From: Flavobacterium pectinovorum
GTDB taxonomy: Bacteria > Bacteroidota > Bacteroidia > Flavobacteriales > Flavobacteriaceae
Assembly (NCBI RefSeq): GCF_006438875.1
Contig: NZ_RCZH01000001.1
Location: 456,158-520,157 of the forward strand
Reading direction: 5' to 3'
DNA length: 64,000 bases
Below the pieces are notes generated by a model. That model ran no database searches, was not told where the DNA came from, and saw nothing but the letters and a program-made list of their open reading frames with translations. How positions within the stretch are numbered: the stretch's first letter is position 1; every line of letters begins with the position of its first letter. This document shows, piece by piece, positions 15,988 through 25,267 of the stretch. A program made the position numbers and the translations under genes.

Positions 15988-18063
15988 ATGAAATATATTC
16001 TTTTATTCTTTACCACTTTCATTTTTGCACAGCAAACCCAATTTGTCGATTTCAAATCGGTTAATGCGCAATTAAAATTAAACACATTAGACAAATCGAT
16101 TGCAGGATCAGTTGAATATCAGTTTGAGGTTCTAAAACCTATAGACACTATTAAAATTGATGCCAAAAACATGGAGTTTTCTAAAGTTTTAATCAATGGA
16201 AAAATCGTCAATTCTATAACTACAGAGAAACAATTACAGATTATTGGTGATTTTCAAAAAGGAAAAAATCAATTGACTTTTGATTATTGGGCAAAACCCA
16301 AGCAAGCGTTATATTTTATTGATATAGAAAATTCAGAAGTTCAAATTTGGACTCAGGGGCAAGGAAGATATACCAGTAATTGGTTTCCGAGTTTTGATGA
16401 TGTCAATGAAAAACTGATTTTCAACTTGGGAATTACTTTTAATAAAGAATATCAGGTAATCTCAAACGGAATTTTAAAGGAGAAAACAACAAATGGCGAT
16501 TTAATACAATGGCAATACGGAATGGAAGAACCAATGAGTTCTTATCTGGTAATGCTCGCCATTGGAAAATATGATAAGAAAGAACTGAAAGCTAAATCAA
16601 AAATTCCGTTGGAATATTATCTGGAGAATAAAGACACCAATCGGTTTGAGTCTACATATCGGTATTCAAAACGTATTTTTGATTTTTTGGAGAAGGAGAT
16701 CGGTGTAAAATATCCTTGGGAAATTTATAGAGAAATTCCTGTTCGTGATTTTTTGTATGCCGGAATGGAAAACACAACTTCAACACTTTTTGCAACACGT
16801 TATGTAGTCGATTCAATTGGTTTTGAAGATAGAAATTATACTAATGTTGATGCGCATGAATTGGCGCATCATTGGTTTGGTGATTTAATTACGGCAGAAA
16901 GCAGTACGCATCACTGGCTTCAGGAAGGTTTTGCAACTTATTATGCGCTACTTGCAGAAAGGGATATTTATGGGGAAGATTATTTTTATTCGAAATTGTA
17001 TGATTCTGCGCAACAAATAAAATTTGCTTCCAGAACAGATTCAGTTCCGGTTCTAAATGCGAAAGCAAGTTCTTTGACTTTTTATGAAAAAGGGGCTTGG
17101 GCATTGTTTATTTTGCATGAAGCGATTGGAGATAAAGCTTTTAAAAAAGTCATAAAAAATTACCTGAAAAAGTATGCTTATCAAACAGTTAATACGCAAA
17201 ATTTCTTTGACGAAATAAAGAAAGTTTCTGATTTTGATTTGGATAAATTTCAGAAAACCTGGTTAGAATCTCCCGTTTTTGATACACCAACTGCAAATGC
17301 TTTATTGAGCAAGAACAAAGCAATTCAGATTCGTTTAGAAGTAGACAAACTTAAGAAAACACCACTTGCAGAAAAAGAAGTTTTTCTTAAAAAGACATTA
17401 GAATCGGATGTTTATCAAGGAATAAAACAAGCAATTGTAGATCAATTAGTAAATGAAAAATACGAGGCTAAAAAAGCACTCTTGCTTGTCGCTTTGAATA
17501 CGAATAATGTACAGGTTAGACAGGATGTTGCAAGTACCTTGACTAAGATTCCGGAAGATTTCAGGTTGGATTATGAAACTTTGCTTAACGATAAATCCTA
17601 TCAGACGCAGGAAATTGCATTGTTTTGGCTGTGGAAGAATTTCCCGGAACATCGCTCAGAATATCTTGACAAATCTAAAAACTGGATTGGTTTCAACGAT
17701 TATAATCTTCGTACAATGTGGCTTTCATTGGCCTTGTCTACACCAAATTACAGCGATAATCCTGAAGCTTTGGGTAGTGAGTTGATTTCTTTTTCTTCTA
17801 CAAAATATGAAGCTACAACGAGACAAAATGCACTTGAAAAATTAATATCGTTTAAAATTATTAACGATCAGGTTCTGAGTAATTTAGTTTCGGCTACAAC
17901 GCATCATATGTGGCAGTTTTCTAAGTTTGGAAGGGACACAATTCGATTTTTATTAAAAAATTCAGAGATGCGTGTTTCATTTGAAAGAATTTTGCCTAAT
18001 TTGACCCCCGATGAACAGTTCCAATTGGATCGTTTGTTGAAAGAGAATGAAGTGAAGAAGTAA
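15988..18063 (+). CDS. M1-family aminopeptidase (secreted)
   Basis: This 691-residue zinc peptidase has a short signal peptide (MKYILLFFTTFIFAQQ). The exopeptidase motif appears as YAGMEN, and the zinc site is complete: H290-E291-LA-H294 with the third ligand E313 (HELAHHWFG...LQEGF). A candidate catalytic Tyr lies in the SLTFYEKGAWALF region. C-terminal HEAT-like helices follow. It removes N-terminal residues from peptides in the periplasm or at the cell surface. It starts 6 bp after the RAYT stop, probably by chance. ATG start; length is normal for the shorter M1 enzymes. Confidence 0.95.
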   Translation: MKYILLFFTTFIFAQQTQFVDFKSVNAQLKLNTLDKSIAGSVEYQFEVLKPIDTIKIDAKNMEFSKVLINGKIVNSITTEKQLQIIGDFQKGKNQLTFDYWAKPKQALYFIDIENSEVQIWTQGQGRYTSNWFPSFDDVNEKLIFNLGITFNKEYQVISNGILKEKTTNGDLIQWQYGMEEPMSSYLVMLAIGKYDKKELKAKSKIPLEYYLENKDTNRFESTYRYSKRIFDFLEKEIGVKYPWEIYREIPVRDFLYAGMENTTSTLFATRYVVDSIGFEDRNYTNVDAHELAHHWFGDLITAESSTHHWLQEGFATYYALLAERDIYGEDYFYSKLYDSAQQIKFASRTDSVPVLNAKASSLTFYEKGAWALFILHEAIGDKAFKKVIKNYLKKYAYQTVNTQNFFDEIKKVSDFDLDKFQKTWLESPVFDTPTANALLSKNKAIQIRLEVDKLKKTPLAEKEVFLKKTLESDVYQGIKQAIVDQLVNEKYEAKKALLLVALNTNNVQVRQDVASTLTKIPEDFRLDYETLLNDKSYQTQEIALFWLWKNFPEHRSEYLDKSKNWIGFNDYNLRTMWLSLALSTPNYSDNPEALGSELISFSSTKYEATTRQNALEKLISFKIINDQVLSNLVSATTHHMWQFSKFGRDTIRFLLKNSEMRVSFERILPNLTPDEQFQLDRLLKENEVKK

Positions 18064-18203
18064 GAAGTTGAGAGTAGAGAAGCAAGAATAAAGAAGCTAA
18101 ATGTAAGAAGGCAGATTTGACGTTTAGTAAAGGTCTTTCCTCTTGCTTCTAAAATCTTGTCTCTTCCTAAAAAAATCCAAAAACAAATACCTACAATATA
18201 TTT

Positions 18204-19103
18204 ATGAGAGCATTGGTTATTTCTGGTGGAGGGAGTAAAGGAGCATTTGCCGGCGGTGTTGCGCAATATCTAATAGAAGAAAAAAATTACGAATATGATT
18301 TATTTATAGGAACTTCTACCGGAAGTTTGCTAATTCCGCATTTGGCCCTTGGTCATATTAAGAAAATTCACTCGGTTTATACGAATGTTACTATGAGTAG
18401 TATCTTCAATATTTGCCCGTTTGTAGTGAAGAATAAAAATGGAGTAGATATTGTGACCATTAATCACTTTAATGTTTTACGTCAGTTTTTTAAAGGAAAG
18501 AGAACTTTTGGCGAAAGCAAAGGATTGAAGAAATACATCCGCAATAACTTTAGCATTTCTGATTTTAATAAATTGAAAAAACTGAATAATGATGTCATAA
18601 TTACTGTAACCAATTTTACTAAAAACGAATCAGAATATAAATCTATAAAAGATTGTAGTTATGAAGAGTTTTGTGATTGGTCCTGGATTTCCAGTAATTA
18701 TGTTCCGTTTATGAGTTTGGTCGAAAAAAATAATTACGAATATGGCGATGGCGGATTCTCAAGTTTGGTTCCGATTCGTGAAGCTATAAATCGTGGAGCA
18801 ACAGAAATTGATGTAATCATATTAGAAACCGAAGTGAATATGGATAAAACCGTTATTGGTAAAAATCCTTTTTCGCTAATGATTGATTTGTTCCGAATTG
18901 CCTTGGATCAGGTAGAAAAACACGATATTGCTATAGGAAAACTTATGGCAAACAACAAGAATGTGAAACTTAACTTATATTACACACCAACCAAGTTGAC
19001 TAATAATGCACTTATCTTTAATAAAGAAGTGATGAAAGTATGGTGGCAACAAGGCTTTGAATATGCTCAGAATAAATCTGAGATTATGAGTGATAATAAG
19101 TAA
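18204..19103 (+). CDS. Patatin-like phospholipase
   Basis: This 299-residue protein has all patatin landmarks. The oxyanion-hole glycine run is GGGSKGAFAGG (8-18), the nucleophile elbow is GTSTG with Ser38, and the catalytic Asp lies in YGDGGFSSLVPI. These enzymes hydrolyse acyl lipids with a Ser-Asp dyad, at the membrane or in the cytosol. No signal peptide. The next gene (a membrane SRPBCC protein) starts 5 bp after its stop, so the two are almost surely one operon. A toxin- or CBASS-type effector role is not supported, because no cyclase or sensor gene is nearby. Confidence 0.93.
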   Translation: MRALVISGGGSKGAFAGGVAQYLIEEKNYEYDLFIGTSTGSLLIPHLALGHIKKIHSVYTNVTMSSIFNICPFVVKNKNGVDIVTINHFNVLRQFFKGKRTFGESKGLKKYIRNNFSISDFNKLKKLNNDVIITVTNFTKNESEYKSIKDCSYEEFCDWSWISSNYVPFMSLVEKNNYEYGDGGFSSLVPIREAINRGATEIDVIILETEVNMDKTVIGKNPFSLMIDLFRIALDQVEKHDIAIGKLMANNKNVKLNLYYTPTKLTNNALIFNKEVMKVWWQQGFEYAQNKSEIMSDNK

Positions 19104-19108
19104 ATAAA

Positions 19109-20044
19109 ATGAAAAAATACTGCGGAATTATATTTACTGCTATCTATGCAATGCTTTTTAGAATTTTGGTTGAATACAATATTATTGAATTTAATTCATT
19201 AGCTTATTTGATCGTTGTACCCATCATAATGGGATGTTTATCTTTTTTGATTGATATTGAAGTATTTGTCAATAGTCGTTTAAAAGTTATTGTCTTTCTG
19301 TTACTACTTTCTTTTTTGTTCTTATACTTTGCTTTTCGAGCCCGATTTGAAGATTTAGGATGTTTGATTATTTTGGTTCCATTGTATCTAATTGTTTCTG
19401 TTGTAGCGAGTTTTCTTTTTAGGTATTTTTCTAAAATTAAAATAGAAAGCAGAAAGAGAAATACAATTAGAAACATTTCGTTAGTCATCATGATTCCAAT
19501 TGTTTTAGGCAATATCGAGAAATACATAGAAAAAAAAGAATCTAATTTCCAAGCTTCGCAAACAGTAGAGATAGATGCTCCAAGAGAAGTAATTTGGAAT
19601 AATTTACCTTCAGTTCCTAAACTTACCAATTATATTCATAATACTGTTTATAATTATTTAGGGTTTCCCAACCCGGTAAAATCAGAATATAATGCAGAAA
19701 CAAATACCAGATTAGGATATTTTGATAATGGAATAATATTAAATGAGAAAATTATTGAATCGGACGAATTCAAAAAAATGTCTTTTTCTATTAATATTGA
19801 TAAATCAAAGCTTGATAATAGTCAAACGTTTCAGCGTGTTCTTAAGAATAAAAATGTCGTTTTTACTATGATTACATATCAATTAGAAAAAATAGGTACT
19901 GAAAAAACTAAATTAACTCTTGTCTGTGATTATAAAATTCGAACAAATGTGCCTTTTTACGGAGAATTTTGTTCTAAAAATATAATTTCCGATTTTGAAA
20001 GTAAACTGCTAAAGGCTTTAAAAAGGAGAATTGAAAGTAAATAA
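19109..20044 (+). CDS. Membrane protein with C-terminal SRPBCC (START-like) domain
   Basis: Residues 1-130 contain four hydrophobic segments (for example LVEYNIIEFNSLAYLIVVPIIM, VIVFLLLLSFLFLYFAF). Residues about 145-310 form a SRPBCC-type fold starting ASQTVEIDAPREVIWNNL, the standard opening in which a short helix follows the first strand. SRPBCC domains bind hydrophobic ligands such as lipids. Coupling to a patatin lipase 5 bp upstream suggests lipid handling at the membrane, which is inference. ATG start. I know of no characterised family with this fusion. Confidence 0.7.
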   Translation: MKKYCGIIFTAIYAMLFRILVEYNIIEFNSLAYLIVVPIIMGCLSFLIDIEVFVNSRLKVIVFLLLLSFLFLYFAFRARFEDLGCLIILVPLYLIVSVVASFLFRYFSKIKIESRKRNTIRNISLVIMIPIVLGNIEKYIEKKESNFQASQTVEIDAPREVIWNNLPSVPKLTNYIHNTVYNYLGFPNPVKSEYNAETNTRLGYFDNGIILNEKIIESDEFKKMSFSINIDKSKLDNSQTFQRVLKNKNVVFTMITYQLEKIGTEKTKLTLVCDYKIRTNVPFYGEFCSKNIISDFESKLLKALKRRIESK

Positions 20045-20059
20045 CTTTAATAAATAAAA

Positions 20060-20467
20060 ATGAGTGAATTTAGATACAGTATTTGTGAGCCTACAAATCC
20101 GAAAATTATTGAAAAGGGAAAAATTGATTCTTCTGAGATAATGCAAATTGTTGAAGATTTTCCGTGGAAATTGCATTTAGAAGAAGTAGAGAATTCAAAG
20201 AACACTTATTATTCACCATCGCTTGAATTTGAAAATTTAAGCAATAAAAATGGTTTGGCAATTTCTGCTGTTGGCAATCCTGCTAAATATGAGTTTTATG
20301 TATTTTTCAAAAGACCTAAAATGCAGAAAACGTGGTTTGGTTTAAGTGAAAAATTAAACAAAAATTATACTTCTGAATTGCTTGACCAAAATAAAGAAAA
20401 AACAATTGAAATTTTAAAAGCTTTAATTGATAATAACTTAAGTTTTTTAGAACGTAAATTTCAATAG
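20060..20467 (+). CDS. Hypothetical protein
   Basis: A 135-residue soluble, charged protein (MSEFRYSICEPTNPKIIEKG...) with no recognisable motif, signal peptide or membrane segment. Predicted alpha/beta: a strand-rich middle (GLAISAVGNPAKYEFYVFFKRPK) and a helical C-terminus. It lies 15 bp after the membrane SRPBCC gene, so it is probably in the patatin operon. The size and mix recall small immunity-type proteins, but no partner toxin is visible and no function is assigned. Confidence 0.65.
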   Translation: MSEFRYSICEPTNPKIIEKGKIDSSEIMQIVEDFPWKLHLEEVENSKNTYYSPSLEFENLSNKNGLAISAVGNPAKYEFYVFFKRPKMQKTWFGLSEKLNKNYTSELLDQNKEKTIEILKALIDNNLSFLERKFQ

Positions 20468-20515
20468 TTTTATAAAGTTGATTTATTGATAAGCGTAGTT
20501 AGAAATTGACTAAAT

Positions 20516-20950
20516 ATGATAATATCTTTTGATCTTGATGATACATTAATTTCTAATAAGTTTGAGCTGGAAAAATCAAATTTATTACAGCAATTTTTAG
20601 GTCTTGAAAATCTAAGAAAAGGAACGGTAGATTTATTTAGAGAACTAAAAAAGCAGAAGCATCAAATTTATATTTATACAACTTCCTACAGAAGTGAGTC
20701 CCGAATAAAGTGGACATTTTATTCTTATGGAGTTTCTGTTGATTTTGTGATAAACCAACAGAAACATCAAAAGTCAATCCGTAAAAAAGATATGTATTGT
20801 TCAAAGTTTCCACCTATGTTTAATATTGATATTCATATAGATGATTCAATTGGAGTGGAAATGGAAGGTTATAAATATGGCTTCAAAACCATTATAATTT
20901 CTGAAAAAGATGAAAATTGGACTCAAACAATTCTGAGTAATTTACATTAG
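20516..20950 (+). CDS. HAD-like hydrolase
   Basis: This 144-residue protein opens with the HAD motif I (IISFDLDDTLIS, nucleophile Asp and the second Asp two residues on). Motif II is IYIYTTSYR, and the C-terminal acidic motif IDIHIDDSIGVEMEG stands in for motif IV. It lacks an obvious cap domain. Phosphatase activity on a small phospho-compound is likely; the substrate is unknown. It lies 48 bp after the hypothetical gene in the same direction. ATG start. Confidence 0.8.
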   Translation: MIISFDLDDTLISNKFELEKSNLLQQFLGLENLRKGTVDLFRELKKQKHQIYIYTTSYRSESRIKWTFYSYGVSVDFVINQQKHQKSIRKKDMYCSKFPPMFNIDIHIDDSIGVEMEGYKYGFKTIIISEKDENWTQTILSNLH

Positions 20951-20972
20951 ATAAAAAAATATAAATTGAACT

Positions 20973-21494
20973 TTACCAAAGTTCAGAAACCTCATTTTTA
21001 ATGTACGCCAAAGCAGCATTACTAGGCGATTGTTTTTCTAATAAATCGTTTAGAATTACTTCACGTAATTTATCTGCACTGTCAACGCGATCACTCATGG
21101 CAGTCTTACGGATGATTTGTATGGTTGAATTTTTAGCCGTTGTAATAATCGTCCAACTTTCATCAGACATATATATTTGTTGTGCTAAATTGTGTTCAAA
21201 TTCATTTTCGATTTGGTCAATTAAGATGTTTTCATAATCGTGTTTCTCGTTAGAAATTGGAGCAATTCTAATCAATAGTTTCGTAAGATTGATACGCTCT
21301 AAGTATAAAGTCATACGCTCGTAAGCCTGTAAACGTATTGGTAATGATTGTTTTTGATATTCTCTGTTCAATAAAAAATTACGTTTTTTATCGTTGTTTT
21401 TAATGTGTAGTTCAAAAAAACTATACGCTACAAATCCTGTAACAATTGCTGGTAAAGTATAACTGGCTAATTCTATAATTCTTGTAAAATCCAT
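20973..21494 (-). CDS. Conserved hypothetical membrane-anchored protein
   Basis: A 173-residue protein with one N-terminal membrane segment (about 10-28, ASYTLPAIVTGFVAYSFFEL), then a positively charged linker (KNNDKKRNFLLNREYQKQ) and a helical cytosolic domain with many charged residues. This would be N-out, C-in. I recognise it only as the sort of conserved hypothetical common in Flavobacteriaceae. It is divergent from the TauE gene, with its own -7 box at 21512-21519. Confidence 0.7.
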   Translation of the reverse strand: MDFTRIIELASYTLPAIVTGFVAYSFFELHIKNNDKKRNFLLNREYQKQSLPIRLQAYERMTLYLERINLTKLLIRIAPISNEKHDYENILIDQIENEFEHNLAQQIYMSDESWTIITTAKNSTIQIIRKTAMSDRVDSADKLREVILNDLLEKQSPSNAALAYIKNEVSELW

Positions 21495-21511
21495 TTGGTT
21501 TAATTTTTCAA

Positions 21512-21519
21512 CAAAAATA
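21512..21519 (-). promoter_or_regulatory. -7 box for the membrane-anchored hypothetical gene
   Basis: TATTTTTG on the minus strand matches TAnnTTTG and ends 17 bp before the ATG at 21494. Confidence 0.45.
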
Positions 21520-21551
21520 TACTTTTTGGGGAGAAATCCACTTTAAATTTA

Positions 21552-21582
21552 TTGTAATAAACAAAATGGAAGTTTACTTTTG
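21552..21582 (+). promoter_or_regulatory. Promoter of the TauE/SafE gene
   Basis: TTG at 21552-21554 and TACTTTTG at 21575-21582 are separated by 20 bp, close to the Bacteroidetes consensus TTG-N(17-21)-TAnnTTTG. It is one of the two best promoter matches in the window, 36 bp before the ATG. Confidence 0.6.
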
Positions 21583-21618
21583 TTCACTTCTTTTTAAACC
21601 TACTGAAACACAACATTA

Positions 21619-22386
21619 ATGGATTCATACATCATACTTTTACTTTGTTTAGCAGCTTTTACTGCAGGATTTATTGATGCTATTGTTGGCGGCGGAGGAT
21701 TGATTCAGACTCCAATGGGATTGATTTTATTGCCTAATTTACCAGTTTCTACGGTTATTGGAACTTTGAAATTACCGGCATTTACCGGAACTGCTTTTGC
21801 TGCTTTTCAATACTTGAAAAAAGTGGTTATTCAATGGCGCTTGTTGTTGATTATGATGTGTTTGGCAGTTCCATCGGCATTTTTAGGTTCTACTTTACTG
21901 ACTTATGTAAGTAATGATTTTATGAAACCGCTTTTATTGGTTGTTTTGTCTCTTTTGCTAATTTATACTTATGCAAAAAAGAATTTTGGACAACATGAAG
22001 CCAAGGATCATTCGGTTAAAACTCAAATTTTATATGCGATCGTTATCAGTATGATTGTTGGTTTTTATGACGGATTTATTGGTCCCGGAACCGGAAGCTT
22101 TTTTGTAGTTGCTTTTATTGCTTTAATGGGTTTTGACTTTTTACACGCTTCTGCGAATGCTAAAATGGTAAATTTGGCAACAAACTTTGGATCAATTTGT
22201 TTGTTTATGATTAAAGGAAAAATCATCTGGGCAATTGCGATTCCAATGGCAATCAGTAATGGACTTGGCGGATGGCTGGGCGCAAAACTGGCAATTAATA
22301 AAGGAAATGGTTTTATTAGGGTTTTCTTTTTAGTTGTAGTAATCGGTACTTTAATCCGATTTGCTTATGATGTGTTTTTTAAATAA
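21619..22386 (+). CDS. Sulfite exporter TauE/SafE family membrane protein
   Basis: This 255-residue inner-membrane protein has about eight hydrophobic segments. The family repeat appears twice: FTAGFIDAIVGGGGLIQTP near the start and VGFYDGFIGPGTGSFFVVAF in the middle. Members export small organosulfur or sulfite-type anions, but the substrate cannot be predicted from sequence. ATG start with a well-matched promoter. It is followed by simple repeats rather than another large gene. Confidence 0.9.
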   Translation: MDSYIILLLCLAAFTAGFIDAIVGGGGLIQTPMGLILLPNLPVSTVIGTLKLPAFTGTAFAAFQYLKKVVIQWRLLLIMMCLAVPSAFLGSTLLTYVSNDFMKPLLLVVLSLLLIYTYAKKNFGQHEAKDHSVKTQILYAIVISMIVGFYDGFIGPGTGSFFVVAFIALMGFDFLHASANAKMVNLATNFGSICLFMIKGKIIWAIAIPMAISNGLGGWLGAKLAINKGNGFIRVFFLVVVIGTLIRFAYDVFFK

Positions 22387-22488
22387 AGGTTCTAAGGTAC
22401 AAAGATTCTAAGTGGCTAAGTTTTTAGTTAATTGTAAGAATTATAATGTGGAAATTAGTTATTTTTGATTGATATACACATTATAAGT

Positions 22489-22632
22489 ATGAGAGAATTA
22501 GATGATGATTACCAGAATAGCTTAGAAAAATTGATAGAGGAACTTCAAAAAAGTGAAGAAGATATAGAAGCTGGCAGAATAATCGATTATTCTGACTTTA
22601 AAGAAAAACTTCGAATTAGGTATAATATTTAA
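22489..22632 (+). CDS. Small acidic protein, antitoxin-tail-like (47 aa)
   Basis: A 47-codon ORF with ATG at 22489 encodes MRELDDDYQNSLEKLIEELQ, then KSEEDIEAGRIIDYSDFKEKL and a short end. The pattern of a helix followed by SEEDIEAGR and a short FKEKL tail resembles the C-terminal part of Bacteroidetes antitoxins that place a helix-E-G-x-(I/V)-x-(S/D) segment before the stop. No toxin gene follows. It could be a free-standing small protein or a remnant; the even codon pattern suggests a real gene. Confidence 0.45.
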   Translation: MRELDDDYQNSLEKLIEELQKSEEDIEAGRIIDYSDFKEKLRIRYNI

Positions 22633-22674
22633 AAATTGCCGAGATAAGATTTTAATTCTTTAGAAAAAAACTCA

Positions 22675-22690
22675 GTCCCGAAGCTTCGGG
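22675..22690. repeat. Perfect 16-bp palindrome TCCCGAAGCTTCGGGA
   Basis: An exact dyad followed by TAGC. A degenerate relative (TCCCAAAACTTCGGGATAG) lies at 48761-48779. It is intergenic and not followed by a T-run. Likely another dispersed palindromic family. Confidence 0.65.
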
Positions 22691-22740
22691 ATAGCGACTT
22701 AGTGGCTCAGTATCTTAAAAAGAAGCCAATTGTTTGAATC

Positions 22741-22802
22741 TAGCCCCGATAGAGGCGATATCCTCGCAGTGAAACGGAGAGATAAAGCTGAAAGCGGGAA
22801 AC
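22741..22802 (+). ncRNA. Structured repeat element, copy A (GC-richer variant)
   Basis: It shares the 5' block TAGCCC-GATAG-GCG-TATCC and the 3' block AGATA-AAGC-G-AGC-GG with the copies at 31918 and 59861. The basal pair is CCCG (22745-22748) with CGGG (22795-22798), where the other copies have CCTG with CAGG, a compensatory change. TATC (22759-22762) pairs with GATA (22781-22784). The outer AGC/GCT pair of the other copies is missing. It lies about 115 bp upstream of the UvrD gene. Confidence 0.55.
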
Positions 22803-22899
22803 CATGTTTAATAAAATGCCTGTTTTTTTGGCTTCAAAAAAAATAAAAAACTTAGCATCTTAGCGTCTCAGCATCTTAGGAACTTTATTTTATAATTCT

Positions 22900-22907
22900 T
22901 ATTTTTG
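22900..22907 (+). promoter_or_regulatory. -7 box directly before the UvrD-type helicase gene
   Basis: TATTTTTG matches TAnnTTTG and ends only 8 bp before the ATG at 22916. Transcription from it would give almost no leader, or an 18-nt leader if translation starts at the second ATG (22931). Confidence 0.5.
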
Positions 22908-22915
22908 CATTACTT

Positions 22916-25267
22916 ATGGAGAAAAATTTCATGCAGAAATACATTGACCAGCTCAATGAAGCACAACGACAACCCGTTCTGAAAAAAGACGGGCCAATGA
23001 TTATTATTGCTGGTGCAGGTTCGGGAAAAACCCGTGTTTTAACGATTAGAATTGCTTATTTGATGGCTCAGGGTGTTGATGCTTTCAATATTTTGTCGCT
23101 TACATTTACGAACAAAGCTGCTCGTGAAATGAAACACAGGATTTCGGATATTGTGGGAGCATCGGAAGCAAAAAATCTTTGGATGGGAACTTTTCACTCG
23201 ATTTTTGCTCGTATTCTTCGTGCGGAATCGGATCATTTGGGTTATCCATCGAATTTTACCATTTATGATTCTCAGGATTCGGCGAGACTGATTTCTTCTA
23301 TTATTAAAGAAATGCAGCTGGATCGTGATATTTATAAACCGAAACAGATTTTAGGACGTATATCTAGTTATAAAAACAGTTTGATTACGGTAAAGGCTTA
23401 TTTTAATAATCCGGAATTGGTAGAGGCGGATGCAATGGCCAAAAGACCGCGTATAGGAGAAATTTATCAGCAATATGTAGAGCGTTGTTTTAAAGCAGGT
23501 GCGATGGATTTTGATGATTTATTATTAAAAACCAATGAGTTATTGACTCGTTTTCCTGAGGTTTTATCAAAATATCAGAATCGTTTCCGTTATATATTGG
23601 TTGATGAGTACCAGGATACAAATCACTCTCAGTATTTGATTGTTAGGGCTTTATCTGATAAATTTCAGAATATTTGTGTGGTGGGTGATGATGCGCAGAG
23701 TATTTATGCTTTCCGTGGAGCAAATATTAATAATATTCTGAATTTTCAGAAGGATTATGAGGGTGTAATAATGTTTCGTTTAGAGCAAAATTACCGTTCG
23801 ACGAGAAATATTGTTGAAGCGGCAAACACTGTGATGGAACATAATAAAACGAAACTGGATAAAGTAGTCTGGACCGCGAATGATTTTGGGGCAAAGATAA
23901 AAGTACATCGTAGTTTGACGGATGCCGAAGAAGGTCGTTTTGTAGCGAGTACGATTTTTGAACAAAAAATGCAAAATCAGCTTCATAATGGTTCATTTGC
24001 TATTTTGTACCGTACCAATGCACAATCTCGTGCGATGGAGGATGCGTTGAGAAAGCGTGATATTCCGTATCGAATTTATGGTGGATTATCGTTCTATCAA
24101 CGTAAAGAAATTAAGGATGTTTTGTGTTATCTGCGTTTGGTGATTAACCCGAAAGACGAGGAAGCATTGGTTCGTGTGATCAATTATCCGGCTCGTGGAA
24201 TTGGGGATACTACAGTAGAAAAATTAACGATTGCTGCCAATCATTACAAGCGCTCGATTTGGGAAGTAATGGTTAATATTGATAAAATTGACTTGAAACT
24301 TAACTCGGGAACAAAAAATAAAATCAATGATTTTGTGACGATGATCCAAAGTTTTCAGGTGATTGACCAAAATCAGGATGCTTTTTATGTTACGGATTAT
24401 GTGGCTAAAAAAACGGGTTTGGTTCAGGAACTTAAAAAAGATGCTACACCGGAAGGTATGGCAAAAATTCAGAATATCGAAGAGCTTTTAAATGGTTTAA
24501 AAGATTTTACTGAAGGACAAAGAGAAATTGATGGTGCAAGAGGAGCTTTATCTGAATTTATGGAAGATGTGGCACTTGCAACTGATTTAGATAAAGATAC
24601 ATCTGATGAAGATCGTGTGGCTTTGATGACTATTCACTTGGCAAAAGGACTGGAATTTCCTCATGTTTTTGTAGTAGGAATGGAAGAAGATTTGTTTCCG
24701 AGTGCAATGAGTATGAGCACCAGAAGTGAATTAGAGGAAGAACGTCGATTATTTTACGTAGCTTTAACTCGTGCTGAGCATCAGGCTTATTTGACTTATG
24801 CACAATCACGTTACCGTTGGGGCAAATTAACAGATAGTGATCCATCACGTTTTATTGAAGAAATTGACGGACAATATTTGGAATATTTAACGCCTGCAGA
24901 AAGTAATTATCGTTATAAATCGCAAATTGATGGAGATATTTTTGGTGATATTGATAAATCTAAATTGCGATTAGCAAAACCGATTGCATCAACGCCGCCA
25001 AAATACATCACGGAAAGCGAACCTAAATCGGACTTAAATATTCGTAAATTAAAACCTGTTGTAGGAGTTAATCCAAATAATTCGGCTCCAAATTTATTTG
25101 ATAGTAAATTGACTATCGGAAATATAGTGATGCACGAACGTTTTGGAAAAGGTGAAGTCGTTAACCTTGAAGGTGTTGGAGCGGATAAGAAAGCAGAAAT
25201 AAGATTTGAAGTGGGTGGTCTTAAAAAACTATTACTTCGATTTGCAAAATTGGATGTGGTGGGGTAA
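22916..25267 (+). CDS. UvrD/PcrA-type ATP-dependent 3'-5' DNA helicase
   Basis: This 783-residue superfamily 1A helicase has Walker A AGAGSGKTRVLTIRIAYL (about 33-50) and motif Ia LTFTNKAAREMKHRI. Later come Walker B ILVDEYQDTNHSQYL, motif III VVGDDAQSIYAFRGA, motif IV EQNYRST, motif V LMTIHLAKGLEFPHVFV and motif VI RLFYVALTRAEHQAYL. The C-terminal tail ends in a Tudor-like domain (HERFGKGEVVNLEGVGADKKAEIRF), as in PcrA/UvrD. It acts in nucleotide excision and mismatch repair and in removing proteins from DNA. The start could be 22916 or the ATG at 22931 (MQKYIDQLNEAQ), which matches relatives better. Confidence 0.95.
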   Translation: MEKNFMQKYIDQLNEAQRQPVLKKDGPMIIIAGAGSGKTRVLTIRIAYLMAQGVDAFNILSLTFTNKAAREMKHRISDIVGASEAKNLWMGTFHSIFARILRAESDHLGYPSNFTIYDSQDSARLISSIIKEMQLDRDIYKPKQILGRISSYKNSLITVKAYFNNPELVEADAMAKRPRIGEIYQQYVERCFKAGAMDFDDLLLKTNELLTRFPEVLSKYQNRFRYILVDEYQDTNHSQYLIVRALSDKFQNICVVGDDAQSIYAFRGANINNILNFQKDYEGVIMFRLEQNYRSTRNIVEAANTVMEHNKTKLDKVVWTANDFGAKIKVHRSLTDAEEGRFVASTIFEQKMQNQLHNGSFAILYRTNAQSRAMEDALRKRDIPYRIYGGLSFYQRKEIKDVLCYLRLVINPKDEEALVRVINYPARGIGDTTVEKLTIAANHYKRSIWEVMVNIDKIDLKLNSGTKNKINDFVTMIQSFQVIDQNQDAFYVTDYVAKKTGLVQELKKDATPEGMAKIQNIEELLNGLKDFTEGQREIDGARGALSEFMEDVALATDLDKDTSDEDRVALMTIHLAKGLEFPHVFVVGMEEDLFPSAMSMSTRSELEEERRLFYVALTRAEHQAYLTYAQSRYRWGKLTDSDPSRFIEEIDGQYLEYLTPAESNYRYKSQIDGDIFGDIDKSKLRLAKPIASTPPKYITESEPKSDLNIRKLKPVVGVNPNNSAPNLFDSKLTIGNIVMHERFGKGEVVNLEGVGADKKAEIRFEVGGLKKLLLRFAKLDVVG

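Noticed and set aside
18204..19103. CBASS CapV-type patatin effector
   Set aside because: No nucleotide cyclase or CD-NTase gene within the neighbourhood; the neighbours look lipid-related.
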